Below are positions 18,763 to 28,958 of a stretch of 45,484 nucleotides of DNA, piece by piece. Numbering within the stretch: the first letter of the stretch is position 1; each line of letters begins with the position of its first letter. The DNA is from Bacteroidales bacterium (GTDB taxonomy: Bacteria; Bacteroidota; Bacteroidia; Bacteroidales; Tenuifilaceae). Both the position numbers and the translations under genes were made by a program. The stretch is taken from NCBI GenBank assembly GCA_011045955.1, contig DSBV01000043.1, positions 1-45,484 of the forward strand. The letters run 5' to 3'. Under the pieces are notes generated by a model. That model worked only from the letters and a program-made list of their open reading frames with translations. It made no database searches and was not told the origin of the DNA.

Positions 18763-19371
18763 TTACTTAGAGTAAAGTTCAACAATTAATTGCTCCTTGA
18801 TATTCTCAGGTATTTCCGAACGTTCAGGTACGTTCATGAATTTGCCCTCCATTTTATCGCTATTCCACTCCAACCAAGAGTACTTGGTATGGCGGTTTGA
18901 CTGAAGCGAATCGGTAATGGCTTCGAGTGTTTTTGAGCGTTCACGAACGCCAACTACATCGCCAGGACGTAGCCTGTATGAGGGTATGTTTACAACCTTA
19001 CCGTTTACAACAATGTGCTTGTGCAGTACAAACTGACGGGCAGCCGCGCGTGTGGGAGCAATGCCCAAACGGTAAACAACGTTATCGAGACGCGACTCGA
19101 GCAGCTGAAGTAGAATTTCACCGGTGATACCCTTGCTGCGTGCTGCTTGCTTAAAGAGGTTAGCAAACTGACGCTCAAGTAGCCCATAGGTGTACTTAGC
19201 TTTTTGTTTTTCGAGCAGCTGTATTCCGTACTCCGAAACCTTTTTGCGTTTCTTCATTAAGCCGTGAACCCCGGGAGGATAGTTCTTCTTCTCCAAGTAC
19301 TTATCCGGCCCATAGATGGGCTCTCCGAATTTACGGGCAATCTTGGTTGTTGGTCCAGTATATCTTGCCAT
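18763..19371 (-). CDS. rpsD: 30S ribosomal protein S4
   Basis: 202 residues. The S4 RNA-binding domain is at about 92-155 ([39 protein letters not shown]). The N-terminal arm has no Cys cluster, so this is the zinc-free form. S4 is a primary assembly protein of the small subunit body and in enteric bacteria represses the alpha operon; whether it does so here cannot be judged. Confidence 0.97.
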   Translation of the reverse strand: MARYTGPTTKIARKFGEPIYGPDKYLEKKNYPPGVHGLMKKRKKVSEYGIQLLEKQKAKYTYGLLERQFANLFKQAARSKGITGEILLQLLESRLDNVVYRLGIAPTRAAARQFVLHKHIVVNGKVVNIPSYRLRPGDVVGVRERSKTLEAITDSLQSNRHTKYSWLEWNSDKMEGKFMNVPERSEIPENIKEQLIVELYSK

Positions 19372-19405
19372 TATTTTGTAATTTTATTGATTCGTACTAA
19401 AATGG

Positions 19406-19792
19406 TTATACCCTACGACGTTTAGGAGGGCGGCAGCCATTGTGTGGTAGCGGAGTAACATCAACAATCTCAGTTACCTCTATACCTGTTGAGTTGATGG
19501 TACGGATAGCCGATTCACGGCCAGCGCCGGGTCCTTTTACAAACACTTTTACCTTCCTTAAGCCCATATCGTAGGCTACTTTAGCACAATCGGCTGCAGC
19601 AGTTTGACCTGCATACGGAGTATTCTTCTTTGAACCCTTGAACCCCATTTTACCAGCTGACGACCATGAAATAACCTGGCCGGTGCTATTGGTCATAGTA
19701 ACAATAATATTGTTAAACGATGAATGAATATGGGCTTGTCCTACCGGATCAACCTTAACTACTTTTTTCTTAGTTGCTGATTTCTTTGCCAT
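19406..19792 (-). CDS. rpsK: 30S ribosomal protein S11
   Basis: 128 residues. Family signature [21 protein letters not shown] near the N-terminus and the universal tail [13 protein letters not shown], which includes the Asn-Gly pair that forms isoaspartate in E. coli S11. It binds the platform of the 30S subunit near the mRNA exit. 34 bases separate it from rpsD. Confidence 0.97.
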   Translation of the reverse strand: MAKKSATKKKVVKVDPVGQAHIHSSFNNIIVTMTNSTGQVISWSSAGKMGFKGSKKNTPYAGQTAAADCAKVAYDMGLRKVKVFVKGPGAGRESAIRTINSTGIEVTEIVDVTPLPHNGCRPPKRRRV

Positions 19793-19802
19793 AGCTTAAT
19801 TA

Positions 19803-20180
19803 CTATTTAGTAGCCTTCTTCTTGTTTGCAACAGTTTTTCTCTTTCCTTTACGTGTACGTGCGTTATTCTTGGTTGATTGACCTCTTACAGGTAAACCAA
19901 GACGATGACGAATACCTCTGTAGCAACCAATATCCATCAATCGCTTAATGCTGAACTGAACCATGGAACGCAGTTCACCTTCAACCTTATACCCTTCGTT
20001 CAGGATGTTACGGATGGCTGTTACATTTTCATCGGTCCAATCGGCTACTTTGGTATCGTAGCTTACTCCGGCTTTGTCCAGAATTTTACGGGCGCTGCTG
20101 CGGCCAATACCATAAACATAGGTAAGGGCTACCTCGCCTCTTTTGTTTTTCGGCAAATCTACACCTACTATACGTGCCAT
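19803..20180 (-). CDS. rpsM: 30S ribosomal protein S13
   Basis: 125 residues. The helix-two-turn-helix opening [18 protein letters not shown] is followed by [12 protein letters not shown]. The basic tail [19 protein letters not shown] reaches toward P-site tRNA. S13 sits in the 30S head and forms the B1 bridges with L5 and L31. Confidence 0.97.
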   Translation of the reverse strand: MARIVGVDLPKNKRGEVALTYVYGIGRSSARKILDKAGVSYDTKVADWTDENVTAIRNILNEGYKVEGELRSMVQFSIKRLMDIGCYRGIRHRLGLPVRGQSTKNNARTRKGKRKTVANKKKATK

Positions 20181-20217
20181 ATTTTCACTTAATAATTAGT
20201 GTGCAAAATTAAACAAA

Positions 20218-20334
20218 TTATCCTTGACGTTGCTTGAACTTAGGATTTTTTTTGTTAATCACATATAAGCGTCCCTTACGACGTACAATCTTGCACTCGT
20301 CGCTGCGCTTCTTTACTGATGCTCTTACTTTCAT
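20218..20334 (-). CDS. rpmJ: 50S ribosomal protein L36, zinc-free form
   Basis: 38 residues, read between infA and rpsM: starts [19 protein letters not shown] and ends [12 protein letters not shown]. Length and position identify L36. The family usually carries a CxxC...C...H zinc ribbon; here only one Cys (C14) remains, so no zinc site can form. The ATG is at 20334-20332 and TAA at 20220-20218. Confidence 0.95.
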   Translation of the reverse strand: MKVRASVKKRSDECKIVRRKGRLYVINKKNPKFKQRQG

Positions 20335-20353
20335 TGTATTGAAATTTTTTGGT

Positions 20354-20572
20354 TTACTTGTACCTAAAAGTAATACGTCCTTTAGTTAAATCGTAAGGCG
20401 ACATTTCAACCTTTACCTTATCGCCAGGTAAAATTTTTATATAATACATACGCATCTTACCGGAGATATGGGCGGTAATAACATGTCCGTTATCGAGTTC
20501 TACCCTGAACATGGCGTTCGATAAGGCCTCAATAATAGTACCATCTTTCTCAATTGCAGTTTGCTTGGACAT
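20354..20572 (-). CDS. infA: Translation initiation factor IF-1
   Basis: 72 residues, a single S1-like OB fold: [19 protein letters not shown] at the start, [23 protein letters not shown] in the centre and KGRITFRYK at the end. It occupies the A site during initiation. Placed between map and rpmJ, the common order in Bacteroidota. Confidence 0.97.
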   Translation of the reverse strand: MSKQTAIEKDGTIIEALSNAMFRVELDNGHVITAHISGKMRMYYIKILPGDKVKVEMSPYDLTKGRITFRYK

Positions 20573-20586
20573 TCGCTCTTAAAAAT

Positions 20587-21363
20587 TTAACTTAAACGTA
20601 AAACTTCATCAATATACTTGAAAGTTGAAAGCCTTTCGGCTTTATCCTTTCGAACAACAATGGCCAACTCAAAATGCGCCGAGGGTTTGCCGTCGCGGGT
20701 ACGGATGGTCCAGCCATCCAGGTCTTGGTAAACGTGCTTTGTGCCAAGGTTAATCATTGGCTCAATGCAGATTGCCATACCATCGACAAGCTTAGGCCCG
20801 CGGCCTCGTGCTCCGTAGTTAGGGACTTCGGGTTTTTCATGCATATGGCGGCCTATGCCATGTCCAACCAATTCGCGGACTACAGAGTAGCCGTTTGACT
20901 CGGCATGCGATTGCACGGCGTAGGATATATCGCCAACCCTACCACCAGCTACTGCAGCCTCAATGCCCAGTTCCAGGCATTCGCGGGTAACCTTTAACAG
21001 CCGCTGCACTTCGGGCTTAACCTCACCCACCGAGAAGGTGTAGGCTGAGTCGCCATAAAACCCGTGCAAGAAGGTCCCGCAATCGACCGACACTATGTCG
21101 CCCGCACGGAGCTCATACGACGACGGAATACCATGCACCACTGCATCGTTGACCGAAATGCATAGCGTTGCTGGATAACCATTGTACCCCAAAAAACCTG
21201 GAACAGCACCATGATCCCTAATGAACTCCTCGGCTATTGAGTCGAGCTTTTGGGTGGTTACCCCTGGCTTAATGTGCTTGGCTACCTCGGCTAATGTGCG
21301 CGATACCAGATCGCTGTTTAGCCTAAGCAGCTCAACCTCATCGTTGGTTTTTGCTAAAAACAT
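20587..21363 (-). CDS. map: Methionine aminopeptidase, type I
   Basis: 258 residues, the pita-bread fold without the N-terminal zinc-finger extension. The five metal ligands are visible: two Asp in VSVDCGTFLHGFYGDSAYTF, His in GHGIGRHMHEKPEVPNYG, Glu in CIEPMI, and Glu in AHFELAIVV. It removes the initiator Met from nascent proteins whose second residue is small. It sits between secY and infA, so it is made together with the ribosome and translocon. Confidence 0.97.
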   Translation of the reverse strand: MFLAKTNDEVELLRLNSDLVSRTLAEVAKHIKPGVTTQKLDSIAEEFIRDHGAVPGFLGYNGYPATLCISVNDAVVHGIPSSYELRAGDIVSVDCGTFLHGFYGDSAYTFSVGEVKPEVQRLLKVTRECLELGIEAAVAGGRVGDISYAVQSHAESNGYSVVRELVGHGIGRHMHEKPEVPNYGARGRGPKLVDGMAICIEPMINLGTKHVYQDLDGWTIRTRDGKPSAHFELAIVVRKDKAERLSTFKYIDEVLRLS

Positions 21364-21392
21364 TATAAAGAACGTTTGGCAAAATTGCCGTA

Positions 21393-22709
21393 TTACATAC
21401 CGGAACGGCCCTTCAGCCTTCCCGATTTCATTAATCCATCGTAATGACGCATTAGCAGGTGACTCTCAATCTGCTGGAGTGTATCAAGAACCACACCAAC
21501 CAGAATTAACAACGAAGTTCCGCCGAAGAAATGAGCAAACTGGTTGTTAATACCCAACTTGATTGCAAATGCCGGAAGAATAGCTATTATGGCAAGGAAG
21601 ATTGAACCGGGTAGAGTGATTTTCGACATGATGGAGTCGAGGTACTCAACGGTTTTCTTGCCGGGTTTAACTCCGGGTATAAAACCGCCGTTCTTCTTCA
21701 TATCCTCAGCCATCTGGTTGGGATTTATGATAATAGCGGTATAGAAGTAGGTAAATAAGATAATCAGCAGACCAAAGGTGAAATTGTAAAGGAATCCTGT
21801 GTAGCTAAAAGCAGCGGCAATTCCAGCTGTTGCATCAAAACGGGCAAACAGCATGGGGATGAACATCAGAGCCTGAGCAAAAATGATTGGCATTACACCG
21901 GCAGCGTTTACCTTAAGGGGTATATACTGGCGAATACCACCATACTGTTTATTCCCTACAATTCGTTTGGCATACTGTACAGGTATTTTCCGTGTTCCCT
22001 GGATGAGCAGGATTGAGAACATGAATACTGCAAAAAGTAGTACGAGCTCAATGAGCAGCATTACCAAACCACCGCCAAGTTCCTCGGCCTTTGAGAATAG
22101 CTCTGCAACAAAGGCAAAGGGTAAGCGGGCAATGATACCTATCATGATGATAAGCGATATACCGTTACCAATACCCTTATCGGTAATCTTTTCGCCAAGC
22201 CACATGATGAACATGGTACCACCGATCATAGTAATAGTAGCTGTTATGGTAAACCAGAAGTTGCTAAGCAGGAATGCTCCCTGGGGGAGTTGCACGTAAA
22301 GGTTTGTGATATAGGCAGGTCCCTGGAAAAGCAGGATACCTACTGTAAGTAATCGGGTAATCTGGTTAAGCTTATTTCTACCACTCTCGCCTTCTTTCTG
22401 TAACCTCTGGAAGTAGGGTACAGCAATTCCTAAAAGCTGAACCACGATAGATGCTGAGATGTATGGCATAATACCCAAGGCAAAAATGGAGGCATTAGCA
22501 AAGGCGCCACCTGAGAACATGTCGAGCAGGCCCATGATACCTTCCTTGGTTTGCTCCTGAAGAGCACCAAGTTGCGTTGGGTCCAGACCCGGTATCACTA
22601 TAAAGCTACCAAGTCGATAAATCAGCAGAATACCAAGAGTATAGAGAATCCGCTTGCGCAGATCCTCTATCTTGTAAATATTCTTGAGGGTTTCGAAAAA
22701 GGCTTTCAT
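21393..22709 (-). CDS. secY: Preprotein translocase subunit SecY
   Basis: 438 residues with ten membrane segments. Opens KNIYKIEDLRKRILYTLGILLIYRLG-type sequence. The plug region follows GLLDMFSGGAFANASIFALGIMPYISASI. The last cytoplasmic loop holds FIPGVKPGKKTVEYLDSI and the tail GLMKSGRLKGRSGM. It forms the channel for secretory and membrane proteins with SecE and SecG, which are not in this window. Gap to rplO is 6 bases. Confidence 0.98.
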   Translation of the reverse strand: MKAFFETLKNIYKIEDLRKRILYTLGILLIYRLGSFIVIPGLDPTQLGALQEQTKEGIMGLLDMFSGGAFANASIFALGIMPYISASIVVQLLGIAVPYFQRLQKEGESGRNKLNQITRLLTVGILLFQGPAYITNLYVQLPQGAFLLSNFWFTITATITMIGGTMFIMWLGEKITDKGIGNGISLIIMIGIIARLPFAFVAELFSKAEELGGGLVMLLIELVLLFAVFMFSILLIQGTRKIPVQYAKRIVGNKQYGGIRQYIPLKVNAAGVMPIIFAQALMFIPMLFARFDATAGIAAAFSYTGFLYNFTFGLLIILFTYFYTAIIINPNQMAEDMKKNGGFIPGVKPGKKTVEYLDSIMSKITLPGSIFLAIIAILPAFAIKLGINNQFAHFFGGTSLLILVGVVLDTLQQIESHLLMRHYDGLMKSGRLKGRSGM

Positions 22710-22715
22710 TATTCA

Positions 22716-23162
22716 CTATAGTTTTACTGCGGTTCCGTTAGCTGCTTCAATTGCTTCAATAGCTTTCTTTGAGAAAGCGTGGGCTTTAACCCCAAGCTTA
22801 GCGGTGAGGGCGCCCTTGGCAAGAATTTTAACCATGTCGTTGCGCGACACTAAACCGGCATTGATAAGGGTATCAATATCGATAGTGGTATAGCCATGCT
22901 TTTCGGCAAGGGCCTGCAACACTTCAAGGTTAATGGGTTTGTACTCAACGCGGAATGGGTTTTTAAAGCCAAACTTTGGTAGACGACGCTGTATAGGCAT
23001 CTGACCACCCTCAAAGCCAAACTTGCGGGAGTAACCTGAGCGCGACTTAGCACCCTTGTGACCACGAGTGGCTGTGCCCCCATGTCCTGACCCTTCACCA
23101 CGAGCTATTCGTTTCCTGTTGTGGGTAGAACCTTCAGCGGGTTTTAGTTTATCTAGTTTCAT
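22716..23162 (-). CDS. rplO: 50S ribosomal protein L15
   Basis: 148 residues. The glycine-rich N-terminal arm (RIARGEGSGHGGTATRGHKG) threads through 23S rRNA, and the globular part begins near FEGGQMPIQRRLPKFGF. A late-assembly core protein of the large subunit. It directly precedes secY, the usual neighbour. Confidence 0.97.
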   Translation of the reverse strand: MKLDKLKPAEGSTHNRKRIARGEGSGHGGTATRGHKGAKSRSGYSRKFGFEGGQMPIQRRLPKFGFKNPFRVEYKPINLEVLQALAEKHGYTTIDIDTLINAGLVSRNDMVKILAKGALTAKLGVKAHAFSKKAIEAIEAANGTAVKL

Positions 23163-23188
23163 GACCTTACAATCGTTAGTTGTTATAC

Positions 23189-23368
23189 CTATTGCTCTTC
23201 AATTCGCACAAGATGACGTACCTTAGCAATCATACCCATAACCTGTGGGGTAGCCTCTACCTCAACGGTATGATGCATACGGCGAATTCCCAGCGAACGA
23301 AGTGTTAAGCGTTGCCTTTCAGGGCGGCCAATAACGCTACGTATCTGTGTTACTTTAATCTTTGCCAT
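23189..23368 (-). CDS. rpmD: 50S ribosomal protein L30
   Basis: 59 residues from the ATG at 23368 (MAKIKVTQIRS), chosen over an ATG two codons upstream because family members start AKIKVTQ. The Ile-Arg-Arg region LGIRRMHHTVEVEATP and ending IAKVRHLVRIEEQ are typical of L30. Confidence 0.95.
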   Translation of the reverse strand: MAKIKVTQIRSVIGRPERQRLTLRSLGIRRMHHTVEVEATPQVMGMIAKVRHLVRIEEQ

Positions 23369-23380
23369 AGTCATCAGTTT

Positions 23381-23902
23381 TTATCCGTTGAATACTTTTT
23401 TAAGGTCAACTCCACGCTGCTGAGCCACGGTGTGAGCATCACGCAGTTCAAGCAACGCCATAACGGTAGCTTTTACCAGGTTGTGAGGGTTCGAAGAACC
23501 CTTAGATTTAGCAAGTACGTCGGTTACACCAACGCTTTCAAGCACGGCACGCATAGCACCACCGGCCTTAACACCGGTACCGTGCGAAGCAGGTTTAATA
23601 AGCACCTTGGCACCACCAAACTTGGCTTCCTGTTCGTGGGGGATAGTACCCTTTAGTATTGGTACCTTAACCAGATTCTTTTTAGCATCCTCAATACCCT
23701 TGGCAATGGCAGCGGTTACTTCGCTAGCTTTACCTAAGCCGTACCCTACAACACCATTCTCATTACCTACTACAACAATGGCTGAAAAACTGAAAGTTCT
23801 ACCCCCCTTGGTTACCTTGGTTACGCGCTGAATGCTAACCAGCCTGTCCTTAAGTTCAAGGTCGCTGGCTTTTACTCTTCGTATGTTGGTATTCTGTGAC
23901 AT
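23381..23902 (-). CDS. rpsE: 30S ribosomal protein S5
   Basis: 173 residues. Double-stranded-RNA-binding N-terminal part ([34 protein letters not shown]) and C-terminal domain ([31 protein letters not shown]). It contributes to the mRNA entry and to decoding accuracy. Twelve bases lie between its stop and the rpmD start. Confidence 0.97.
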   Translation of the reverse strand: MSQNTNIRRVKASDLELKDRLVSIQRVTKVTKGGRTFSFSAIVVVGNENGVVGYGLGKASEVTAAIAKGIEDAKKNLVKVPILKGTIPHEQEAKFGGAKVLIKPASHGTGVKAGGAMRAVLESVGVTDVLAKSKGSSNPHNLVKATVMALLELRDAHTVAQQRGVDLKKVFNG

Positions 23903-23907
23903 CGTGC

Positions 23908-24267
23908 TTAGAATTTAAGTCCACCTTCTCTTGCGGCATCAGCTAAAGCATTAACGCGGCCATGGTATAGGTTACCACCACGGTCAAACACCACACTCTC
24001 AATACCCTTTGCCATGGCATTTTTAGCGGCAAGCTGTCCAACAAGTCGGGCTTGTTCGGTTTTAGTAATATTTTTTTTCTCTGCAATCTCTTTTGACATC
24101 GAAGAGGCCGATGCTAGTGTTACACCATTGATATCGTCAATAAACTGAACGTATATGTTGGTGTTGCTCCTGAAAACCGACATACGAGGTTTTTGAGCTG
24201 TTCCCGAAACTCTTTTGCGGATTCGTCTGCGAATGCGCAGTTTTCTTTCCAATTTACTTAAAGCCAT
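23908..24267 (-). CDS. rplR: 50S ribosomal protein L18
   Basis: 119 residues. Basic N-terminus ([15 protein letters not shown]) and [14 protein letters not shown]-type core; ends [18 protein letters not shown], the typical close. L18 binds 5S rRNA with L5 and places it in the central protuberance. Confidence 0.97.
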   Translation of the reverse strand: MALSKLERKLRIRRRIRKRVSGTAQKPRMSVFRSNTNIYVQFIDDINGVTLASASSMSKEIAEKKNITKTEQARLVGQLAAKNAMAKGIESVVFDRGGNLYHGRVNALADAAREGGLKF

Positions 24268-24289
24268 ATCTCTCTATCAGTTTAACGGG

Positions 24290-24844
24290 TTATACACTAG
24301 CCGACTTACCAGCTTTCTTACGTACAACTTCACCCACAAAGCGAATACCTTTACCTTTATATGGTTCAGGCTTACGTAGCGAGCGGATCTTAGCGGCAAC
24401 CTGACCTAAGAGCTGCTTATCAATGCTCTTAAGAATGACCTTGGGGTTACCCTTTTTCTCGGTAATGGTTTCAACCTTAATTTCCTTGGGCAGTTCAAAG
24501 TAAATATCATGGGAGAAACCAAGGCTCATCTCCAGGATTTGGCCTTTGGCTTCGGCCTTGTAACCAACACCCACGAGTTCCTGCTGTATCACAAATCCTT
24601 GGGATACGCCAATCACCATGTTATTGATAAGAGCGCGGTATAGCCCATGTAGCGAACGGTGACGCTTATGATCAGTTGGTCTGGTGAGAACAACTTCATT
24701 TCCCTCTACCTTTACGGTGATATCCGGATCGACCTTTTGCTTTAGCTCTCCGAGAGGGCCTTTCACGCTTACCACGTTATCGGCGCTGATGTTAACGCTA
24801 ACTCCTTGTGGTAAGTTTACAGGTTTTTTTCCTATTCTCGACAT
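24290..24844 (-). CDS. rplF: 50S ribosomal protein L6
   Basis: 184 residues, two related alpha/beta domains. Starts SRIGKKPVNLPQGVSV. The second domain contains VGVGYKAEAKGQILEMSLGFSH-type sequence and the conserved IRSLRKPEPYKGKGIRF near the end. L6 lies at the factor-binding region beside the sarcin-ricin loop. Confidence 0.97.
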   Translation of the reverse strand: MSRIGKKPVNLPQGVSVNISADNVVSVKGPLGELKQKVDPDITVKVEGNEVVLTRPTDHKRHRSLHGLYRALINNMVIGVSQGFVIQQELVGVGYKAEAKGQILEMSLGFSHDIYFELPKEIKVETITEKKGNPKVILKSIDKQLLGQVAAKIRSLRKPEPYKGKGIRFVGEVVRKKAGKSASV

Positions 24845-24865
24845 TATATTATTAATTATACTGGA

Positions 24866-25264
24866 TTAGTAAACATAGCAAACCACTTCACCACCAATAT
24901 TTTTGGCGCGAGCCTCCTTGTCGGTCATCAACCCCTGCGATGTGCTGATAATGGCAATACCTAGGCCATTTAACACGCGGGGAAGATCTTTTGCGTTGCT
25001 ATAGCGACGCAAGCCGGGAGTACTAACGCGTTCCAGGTGCTTGATTGCACATGCCTTAGTCTCAGGATGATACTTAAGAGCGATTTTGATAATGCCCTGC
25101 TTGCCATCATCCTCAAATTTATAGTTTAGTATGTACCCCTTATCGAAAAGAATCTTAGTGATATCCTTCTTCATGTTCGAAGCGGGTACCTCAACAACCC
25201 GGTGACGAGCCATCACGGCGTTACGAATTCGGGTTAGGTAATCTGCAATTGGGTCGGTAATCAT
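24866..25264 (-). CDS. rpsH: 30S ribosomal protein S8
   Basis: 132 residues. Starts [19 protein letters not shown] and ends with the signature [26 protein letters not shown] central-domain 16S rRNA binder; in enteric bacteria it represses the spc operon. 21 bases separate its stop from the rplF start. Confidence 0.97.
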   Translation of the reverse strand: MITDPIADYLTRIRNAVMARHRVVEVPASNMKKDITKILFDKGYILNYKFEDDGKQGIIKIALKYHPETKACAIKHLERVSTPGLRRYSNAKDLPRVLNGLGIAIISTSQGLMTDKEARAKNIGGEVVCYVY

Positions 25265-25287
25265 TGCTTCGTCTTATTATTATAATT

Positions 25288-25557
25288 CTACCAACTAGCT
25301 TTCTTAATACCAGGAATTAACCCTTTAGAGGCCATTTCGCGGAAGGTGATACGGCTAATTCCAAACTGGCGCATATACCCTCTGGGCCTTCCGGTTAACA
25401 TGCAACGATTACGCAAACGGATGGGGTTTGAGTTACGGGGTAACTTCTGAAGCCCAACGTAATCGCCTTCCTCTTTGAGCCTGGCTCTCTTTTCGGCGTA
25501 TTTTGCTACGAGTTTCGCACGGCGAACCTCACGCGCTTTCATTGACTCTTTTGCCAT
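25288..25557 (-). CDS. rpsN: 30S ribosomal protein S14, zinc-free form
   Basis: 89 residues. The conserved C-terminal half [21 protein letters not shown] and tail [12 protein letters not shown] define S14. Only one Cys is present, so the CxxC-x(n)-CxxC zinc site of the short 61-residue form is missing. This is the longer zinc-independent type, consistent with the zinc-free L36 and S4 in the same operon. Confidence 0.96.
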   Translation of the reverse strand: MAKESMKAREVRRAKLVAKYAEKRARLKEEGDYVGLQKLPRNSNPIRLRNRCMLTGRPRGYMRQFGISRITFREMASKGLIPGIKKASW

Positions 25558-25560
25558 AGT

Positions 25561-26118
25561 CTATTCCTTTTTAGCATTTTTAAAAGGTAATCCAAACTCA
25601 CGAAGAAGTGCATAAGCCTCCTCGTCGCTCTCCGAGGTGGTAACGAAAGTGATCTCAGCACCCAGAATCTTGCTCACCTTATCGATGTCAATTTCAGGGA
25701 AAATGATCTGCTCCTGAATGCCAAGGGTGTAGTTACCACGGCCGTCGAACTTGTCGTTAATTCCCTTAAAGTCACGGATTCGTGGTAGGGAAACGTTAAT
25801 TAAACGCTCAAGGAACTCATACATTCTGTCGCGACGGAGAGTAACCTTAAGCCCAATGGGAACCCCCCTGCGGAGCTTAAAGTTCGAGATATCCTTACGC
25901 GAGTAGGTTTGAACTGCCTTTTGACCGGCAATCATGGTGAGTTCTACCTGTGCCTGCTCAATCAGTTTGCGATCGGCTACTGCTTGTCCTATCCCTTGGT
26001 TGATCACTATTTTCTCCAACCGGGGAACCTGCATCACGCTCTTGTAGTTGAACCGTTTCATGAGCGCGGGGACAATCTCCTCCCTATACTTTTTCTTTAG
26101 GGTTGGTACGTATTCCAT
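25561..26118 (-). CDS. rplE: 50S ribosomal protein L5
   Basis: 185 residues. [19 protein letters not shown] near the N-terminus and [25 protein letters not shown] in the centre are L5 signatures. It binds 5S rRNA and contacts S13 in bridge B1b. The ATG overlaps the stop of rplX by one base, suggesting coupling. It is 3 bases from rpsN. Confidence 0.97.
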   Translation of the reverse strand: MEYVPTLKKKYREEIVPALMKRFNYKSVMQVPRLEKIVINQGIGQAVADRKLIEQAQVELTMIAGQKAVQTYSRKDISNFKLRRGVPIGLKVTLRRDRMYEFLERLINVSLPRIRDFKGINDKFDGRGNYTLGIQEQIIFPEIDIDKVSKILGAEITFVTTSESDEEAYALLREFGLPFKNAKKE

Positions 26119-26438
26119 TACTTAATCTCCTCTCCTGATTTTTTAGAGTAACGAACAAGTTTGCCTTGGTCGTTTAACCGACGACCGATGCGGGTTGGCT
26201 TGCCAGTGGCAGGGTCAACCAGCATTAGGTTTGAAATATGAATTGGGGCTTCCTTTTTGATAATTCCACCCTGAGGGTTCTTGGAATTGGGTTTGGTATG
26301 CCTCGATACCATGTTAGCGCCCTCAACAATAGCACGGTTCTTCTTAACGAGCACACTGAGCACGCGACCCTGGTGGCCTTTAGATTCACCGGAGATTACG
26401 TAAACCATATCTCCTTTCTTGATGTGTAACTTTGCCAT
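26118..26438 (-). CDS. rplX: 50S ribosomal protein L24
   Basis: 106 residues. The KOW motif is at the N-terminus ([20 protein letters not shown]), then [10 protein letters not shown] and a Gly-rich loop [15 protein letters not shown]. An assembly initiator of the 50S subunit located near the tunnel exit. Confidence 0.97.
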   Translation of the reverse strand: MAKLHIKKGDMVYVISGESKGHQGRVLSVLVKKNRAIVEGANMVSRHTKPNSKNPQGGIIKKEAPIHISNLMLVDPATGKPTRIGRRLNDQGKLVRYSKKSGEEIK

Positions 26439-26458
26439 AATTCTACAGTTATTGGGGT

Positions 26459-26824
26459 TTATAACACCTCAGGTGCAAGTGAAACAATTTTCATGAAGTT
26501 ATCACGCAGTTCCCTGGCAACCGGGCCAAAGATACGAGTTCCACGAATTTCGCCCTGGTTGTTAAGCAGTACGCATGCGTTATCGTCAAAACGGATGTAC
26601 GAGCCATCCGGACGGCGAATTTCCTTCCTGGTACGAACTACTACTGCCTTGGTAACGGTACCTTTCTTAATTTCACCGCCAGGTGTAGCACTCTTAACGG
26701 TAACCACTATCTTATCGCCTATACGGGCGTAGCGTTTACGAGTACCCCCCAGCACCCTGATGCAGAGCACTTCCTTGGCTCCGCTATTATCAGCTACTAC
26801 TAGTCTGCTTTCCTGCTGTATCAT
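26459..26824 (-). CDS. rplN: 50S ribosomal protein L14
   Basis: 121 residues. Opens [19 protein letters not shown] and contains [15 protein letters not shown] and [21 protein letters not shown], the family's conserved sequence. L14 faces the subunit interface (bridges B5 and B8). Confidence 0.98.
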   Translation of the reverse strand: MIQQESRLVVADNSGAKEVLCIRVLGGTRKRYARIGDKIVVTVKSATPGGEIKKGTVTKAVVVRTRKEIRRPDGSYIRFDDNACVLLNNQGEIRGTRIFGPVARELRDNFMKIVSLAPEVL

Positions 26825-26826
26825 GA

Positions 26827-27099
26827 CTACTTAGCCTTTTCGATGATTTCAACTAACCTCCAGCGTTTAAGCTTGCTGAGAGGGCGAGTTTCCATGATGC
26901 GAACCAAATCGCCTACCTCGCATACATTATTCTCGTCGTGAGCGTAAAACTTGGTGGTTTTGTTTACAAACTTTCCGTAAATGGGATGCTTTACCTTACG
27001 TTTTACAGCAACAACAATTGACTTTTGCATCTTGTTGCTCACCACTACACCAATACGCTCCTTGCGGTTATTTCTCTTCACTTCGTTTACTTGTTCCAT
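26827..27099 (-). CDS. rpsQ: 30S ribosomal protein S17
   Basis: 90 residues, an OB fold: [21 protein letters not shown], then [19 protein letters not shown] and [13 protein letters not shown]-like end ([16 protein letters not shown]). A primary 16S rRNA binder of the 5' domain. 2 bases from rplN. Confidence 0.97.
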   Translation of the reverse strand: MEQVNEVKRNNRKERIGVVVSNKMQKSIVVAVKRKVKHPIYGKFVNKTTKFYAHDENNVCEVGDLVRIMETRPLSKLKRWRLVEIIEKAK

Positions 27100-27111
27100 A
27101 GCTACAACGCA

Positions 27112-27312
27112 TTACTTGTTTTGACTGAGCTTCCGCTGGTTCAGAACGGTTTGTAACCTGGCGATGTTCCTGCGGGTCTCTTTAATTTTCATTGGGTTAT
27201 CCAAAGGAGATATGCTATGGTTCAACCTTAACTTAAGCAGGTTGGTTTTTTCCAGCTCAATACGCTCAAGAATCTCCTTATCGGTGAGCTCTCTTATTTC
27301 TGCTACTTTCAT
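27112..27312 (-). CDS. rpmC: 50S ribosomal protein L29
   Basis: 66 residues, two long helices: KVAEIRELTDKEILERIELEK and ETRRNIARLQTVLNQRKL. It sits at the tunnel exit next to L23, part of the docking site for trigger factor and SRP. Confidence 0.96.
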   Translation of the reverse strand: MKVAEIRELTDKEILERIELEKTNLLKLRLNHSISPLDNPMKIKETRRNIARLQTVLNQRKLSQNK

Positions 27313-27319
27313 GGCTCAA

Positions 27320-27748
27320 TTAGTTTGTAGGTTCAACAAAGTCCGGACGGACAACAAACTTAGTAGTAATCGGGAGCTTCTGAGCTGCCAGGCGCAATGC
27401 TTCCTTTGCAACTTCGTAGGGTACGCCGTCGCATTCAAACAGAATGCGGCCTGGAGTAACCGGAGCAACAAACCCCTCCGGAGCACCTTTACCTTTACCC
27501 ATACGAACCTCGGCAGGTTTCTTGGTAATGGGCTTATCGGGGAAAATTCTGATCCAGATCTGACCTTCACGCTTCATATAACGGGTCACGGCCTGGCGGG
27601 CAGCTTCAATCTGACGGCTTGTGATCCAGCTCGACTCAAGGGCTTTAATTCCAAATGAACCGAATGCCAACTGGTTTCCGCGTTGGGCAATTCCTTTCAT
27701 TTTTCCCTTTTGCTGCCTTCTGTATTTTGTTTTCTTTGGCTGTAACAT
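27320..27748 (-). CDS. rplP: 50S ribosomal protein L16
   Basis: 142 residues. Starts [19 protein letters not shown] and contains [20 protein letters not shown] and [20 protein letters not shown], the conserved elbow near the A-site tRNA. Normal length. Seven bases separate its stop from the start of rpmC. Confidence 0.98.
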   Translation of the reverse strand: MLQPKKTKYRRQQKGKMKGIAQRGNQLAFGSFGIKALESSWITSRQIEAARQAVTRYMKREGQIWIRIFPDKPITKKPAEVRMGKGKGAPEGFVAPVTPGRILFECDGVPYEVAKEALRLAAQKLPITTKFVVRPDFVEPTN

Positions 27749-27779
27749 TTCGCAAATGCTTTAGTGTTTATACACCTTA

Positions 27780-28514
27780 CTATTTCTTTTTCTTGGCACG
27801 AGGACGAGCACCTCTAGGGGCTGGTTTTGCTTTTTTATCGCTTACGTTGGCAGCGCTTTTTGAACCAATATTAGGTGAAAGGTCGCGCTTACCGTAAACA
27901 ATACCGTTGCAAATCCAGGTCTTAATACCAATAATGCCAACCTTGGTATGAGCCTCAGCTAGGGCGTAATCGATATCGGCACGGAAGGTGTGTAGTGGAA
28001 TTCGTCCCTCCTTGTAGGTTTCAGAGCGAGCCATTTCAGCGCCACCCAAGCGGCCGGCAATTTGCACCTTGATACCCTCAGCACCCATCCTCATGGTTGA
28101 GGCAATGGCTGTTTTAATAGCCCTACGGTAAGAGATACGTCCTTCAATTTGGCGAGCAATGTTGTTACCTACGATAACAGCATCAATTTCGGGGCGCTTC
28201 ACCTCAAAGATATTGATTTGAACATCCTTGTTGGTAATCTTACGTAGCTCCTCGCGTAGCTTATCCACTTCCTGTCCGCCCTTCCCAATAATGATACCTG
28301 GGCGAGCAGTATGTATGGTTACGGTTATCAGCTTCAGGGTACGCTCAATAACAATCTTTGCTAGGCTAGCCTTGGCAAGCCTAGCATTCAGGTAGTCGCG
28401 TATCTTACTATCCTCAACCAATTTCTGAGCGTATTTTTTACCTCCGTACCAGTTGGAATCCCATCCACGGATGATTCCTAAACGATTTGCTATTGGATTA
28501 ACTTTCTGTCCCAT
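27780..28514 (-). CDS. rpsC: 30S ribosomal protein S3
   Basis: 244 residues from the ATG at 28514 ([20 protein letters not shown]), the universal S3 start; a frame extension to 28562 would overlap rplV and add an unrelated 16 residues. The KH type II domain shows [18 protein letters not shown] with the GKGG loop. The C-terminal domain has [21 protein letters not shown] Lys/Ala/Pro/Arg tail of about 30 residues ([17 protein letters not shown]) ends the protein. It lines the mRNA entry with S4 and S5. Confidence 0.97.
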   Translation of the reverse strand: MGQKVNPIANRLGIIRGWDSNWYGGKKYAQKLVEDSKIRDYLNARLAKASLAKIVIERTLKLITVTIHTARPGIIIGKGGQEVDKLREELRKITNKDVQINIFEVKRPEIDAVIVGNNIARQIEGRISYRRAIKTAIASTMRMGAEGIKVQIAGRLGGAEMARSETYKEGRIPLHTFRADIDYALAEAHTKVGIIGIKTWICNGIVYGKRDLSPNIGSKSAANVSDKKAKPAPRGARPRAKKKK

Positions 28515-28521
28515 GTAGCTG

Positions 28522-28935
28522 TTAGTTGTTTGATTCGTTATTAACTGCGCTATCAACCACAACGGTTACGTGGTTTGAGCGTTTACGGATGCGGTGAGCG
28601 CGTCCCTGTGGGGCTGTGCGAATACGTTTTAGCATTCTGCCCTGATCCACAAAAATCTCCTTGATGTAAAGGTTGGCATCCTCAATGCGTACGTTTTCGT
28701 TTTTGGCCTTCCAGTTGGCAACTGCTGAAAGGATTAACTTGTGTACATCCTTTGCGGCATCCTTACGGCTGAATTTAAGTATGTTGAGCGCTGTGTTTAC
28801 GTCTTTACCGCGAACCAGGTCAACCACTAAGCGCATCTTACGGGGCGAAGACTGACAGTTGCGTAAGCGGGCAACTGCTTTATTTTTCCTCTCCGCTTTA
28901 AGCCTCTCGGCCATGTTATGTTTTCTTGCACCCAT
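28522..28935 (-). CDS. rplV: 50S ribosomal protein L22
   Basis: 137 residues. [21 protein letters not shown] is the family signature, and the tunnel-lining beta-hairpin is [19 protein letters not shown]. About 25 extra charged residues precede the core; the ATG at codon 8 ([10 protein letters not shown]) is an alternative start. The hairpin is where macrolide-resistance changes arise in other species; nothing unusual is seen. Confidence 0.96.
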   Translation of the reverse strand: MGARKHNMAERLKAERKNKAVARLRNCQSSPRKMRLVVDLVRGKDVNTALNILKFSRKDAAKDVHKLILSAVANWKAKNENVRIEDANLYIKEIFVDQGRMLKRIRTAPQGRAHRIRKRSNHVTVVVDSAVNNESNN

Positions 28936-28958
28936 CTCTTTTTTCTTTTATCAATTCA

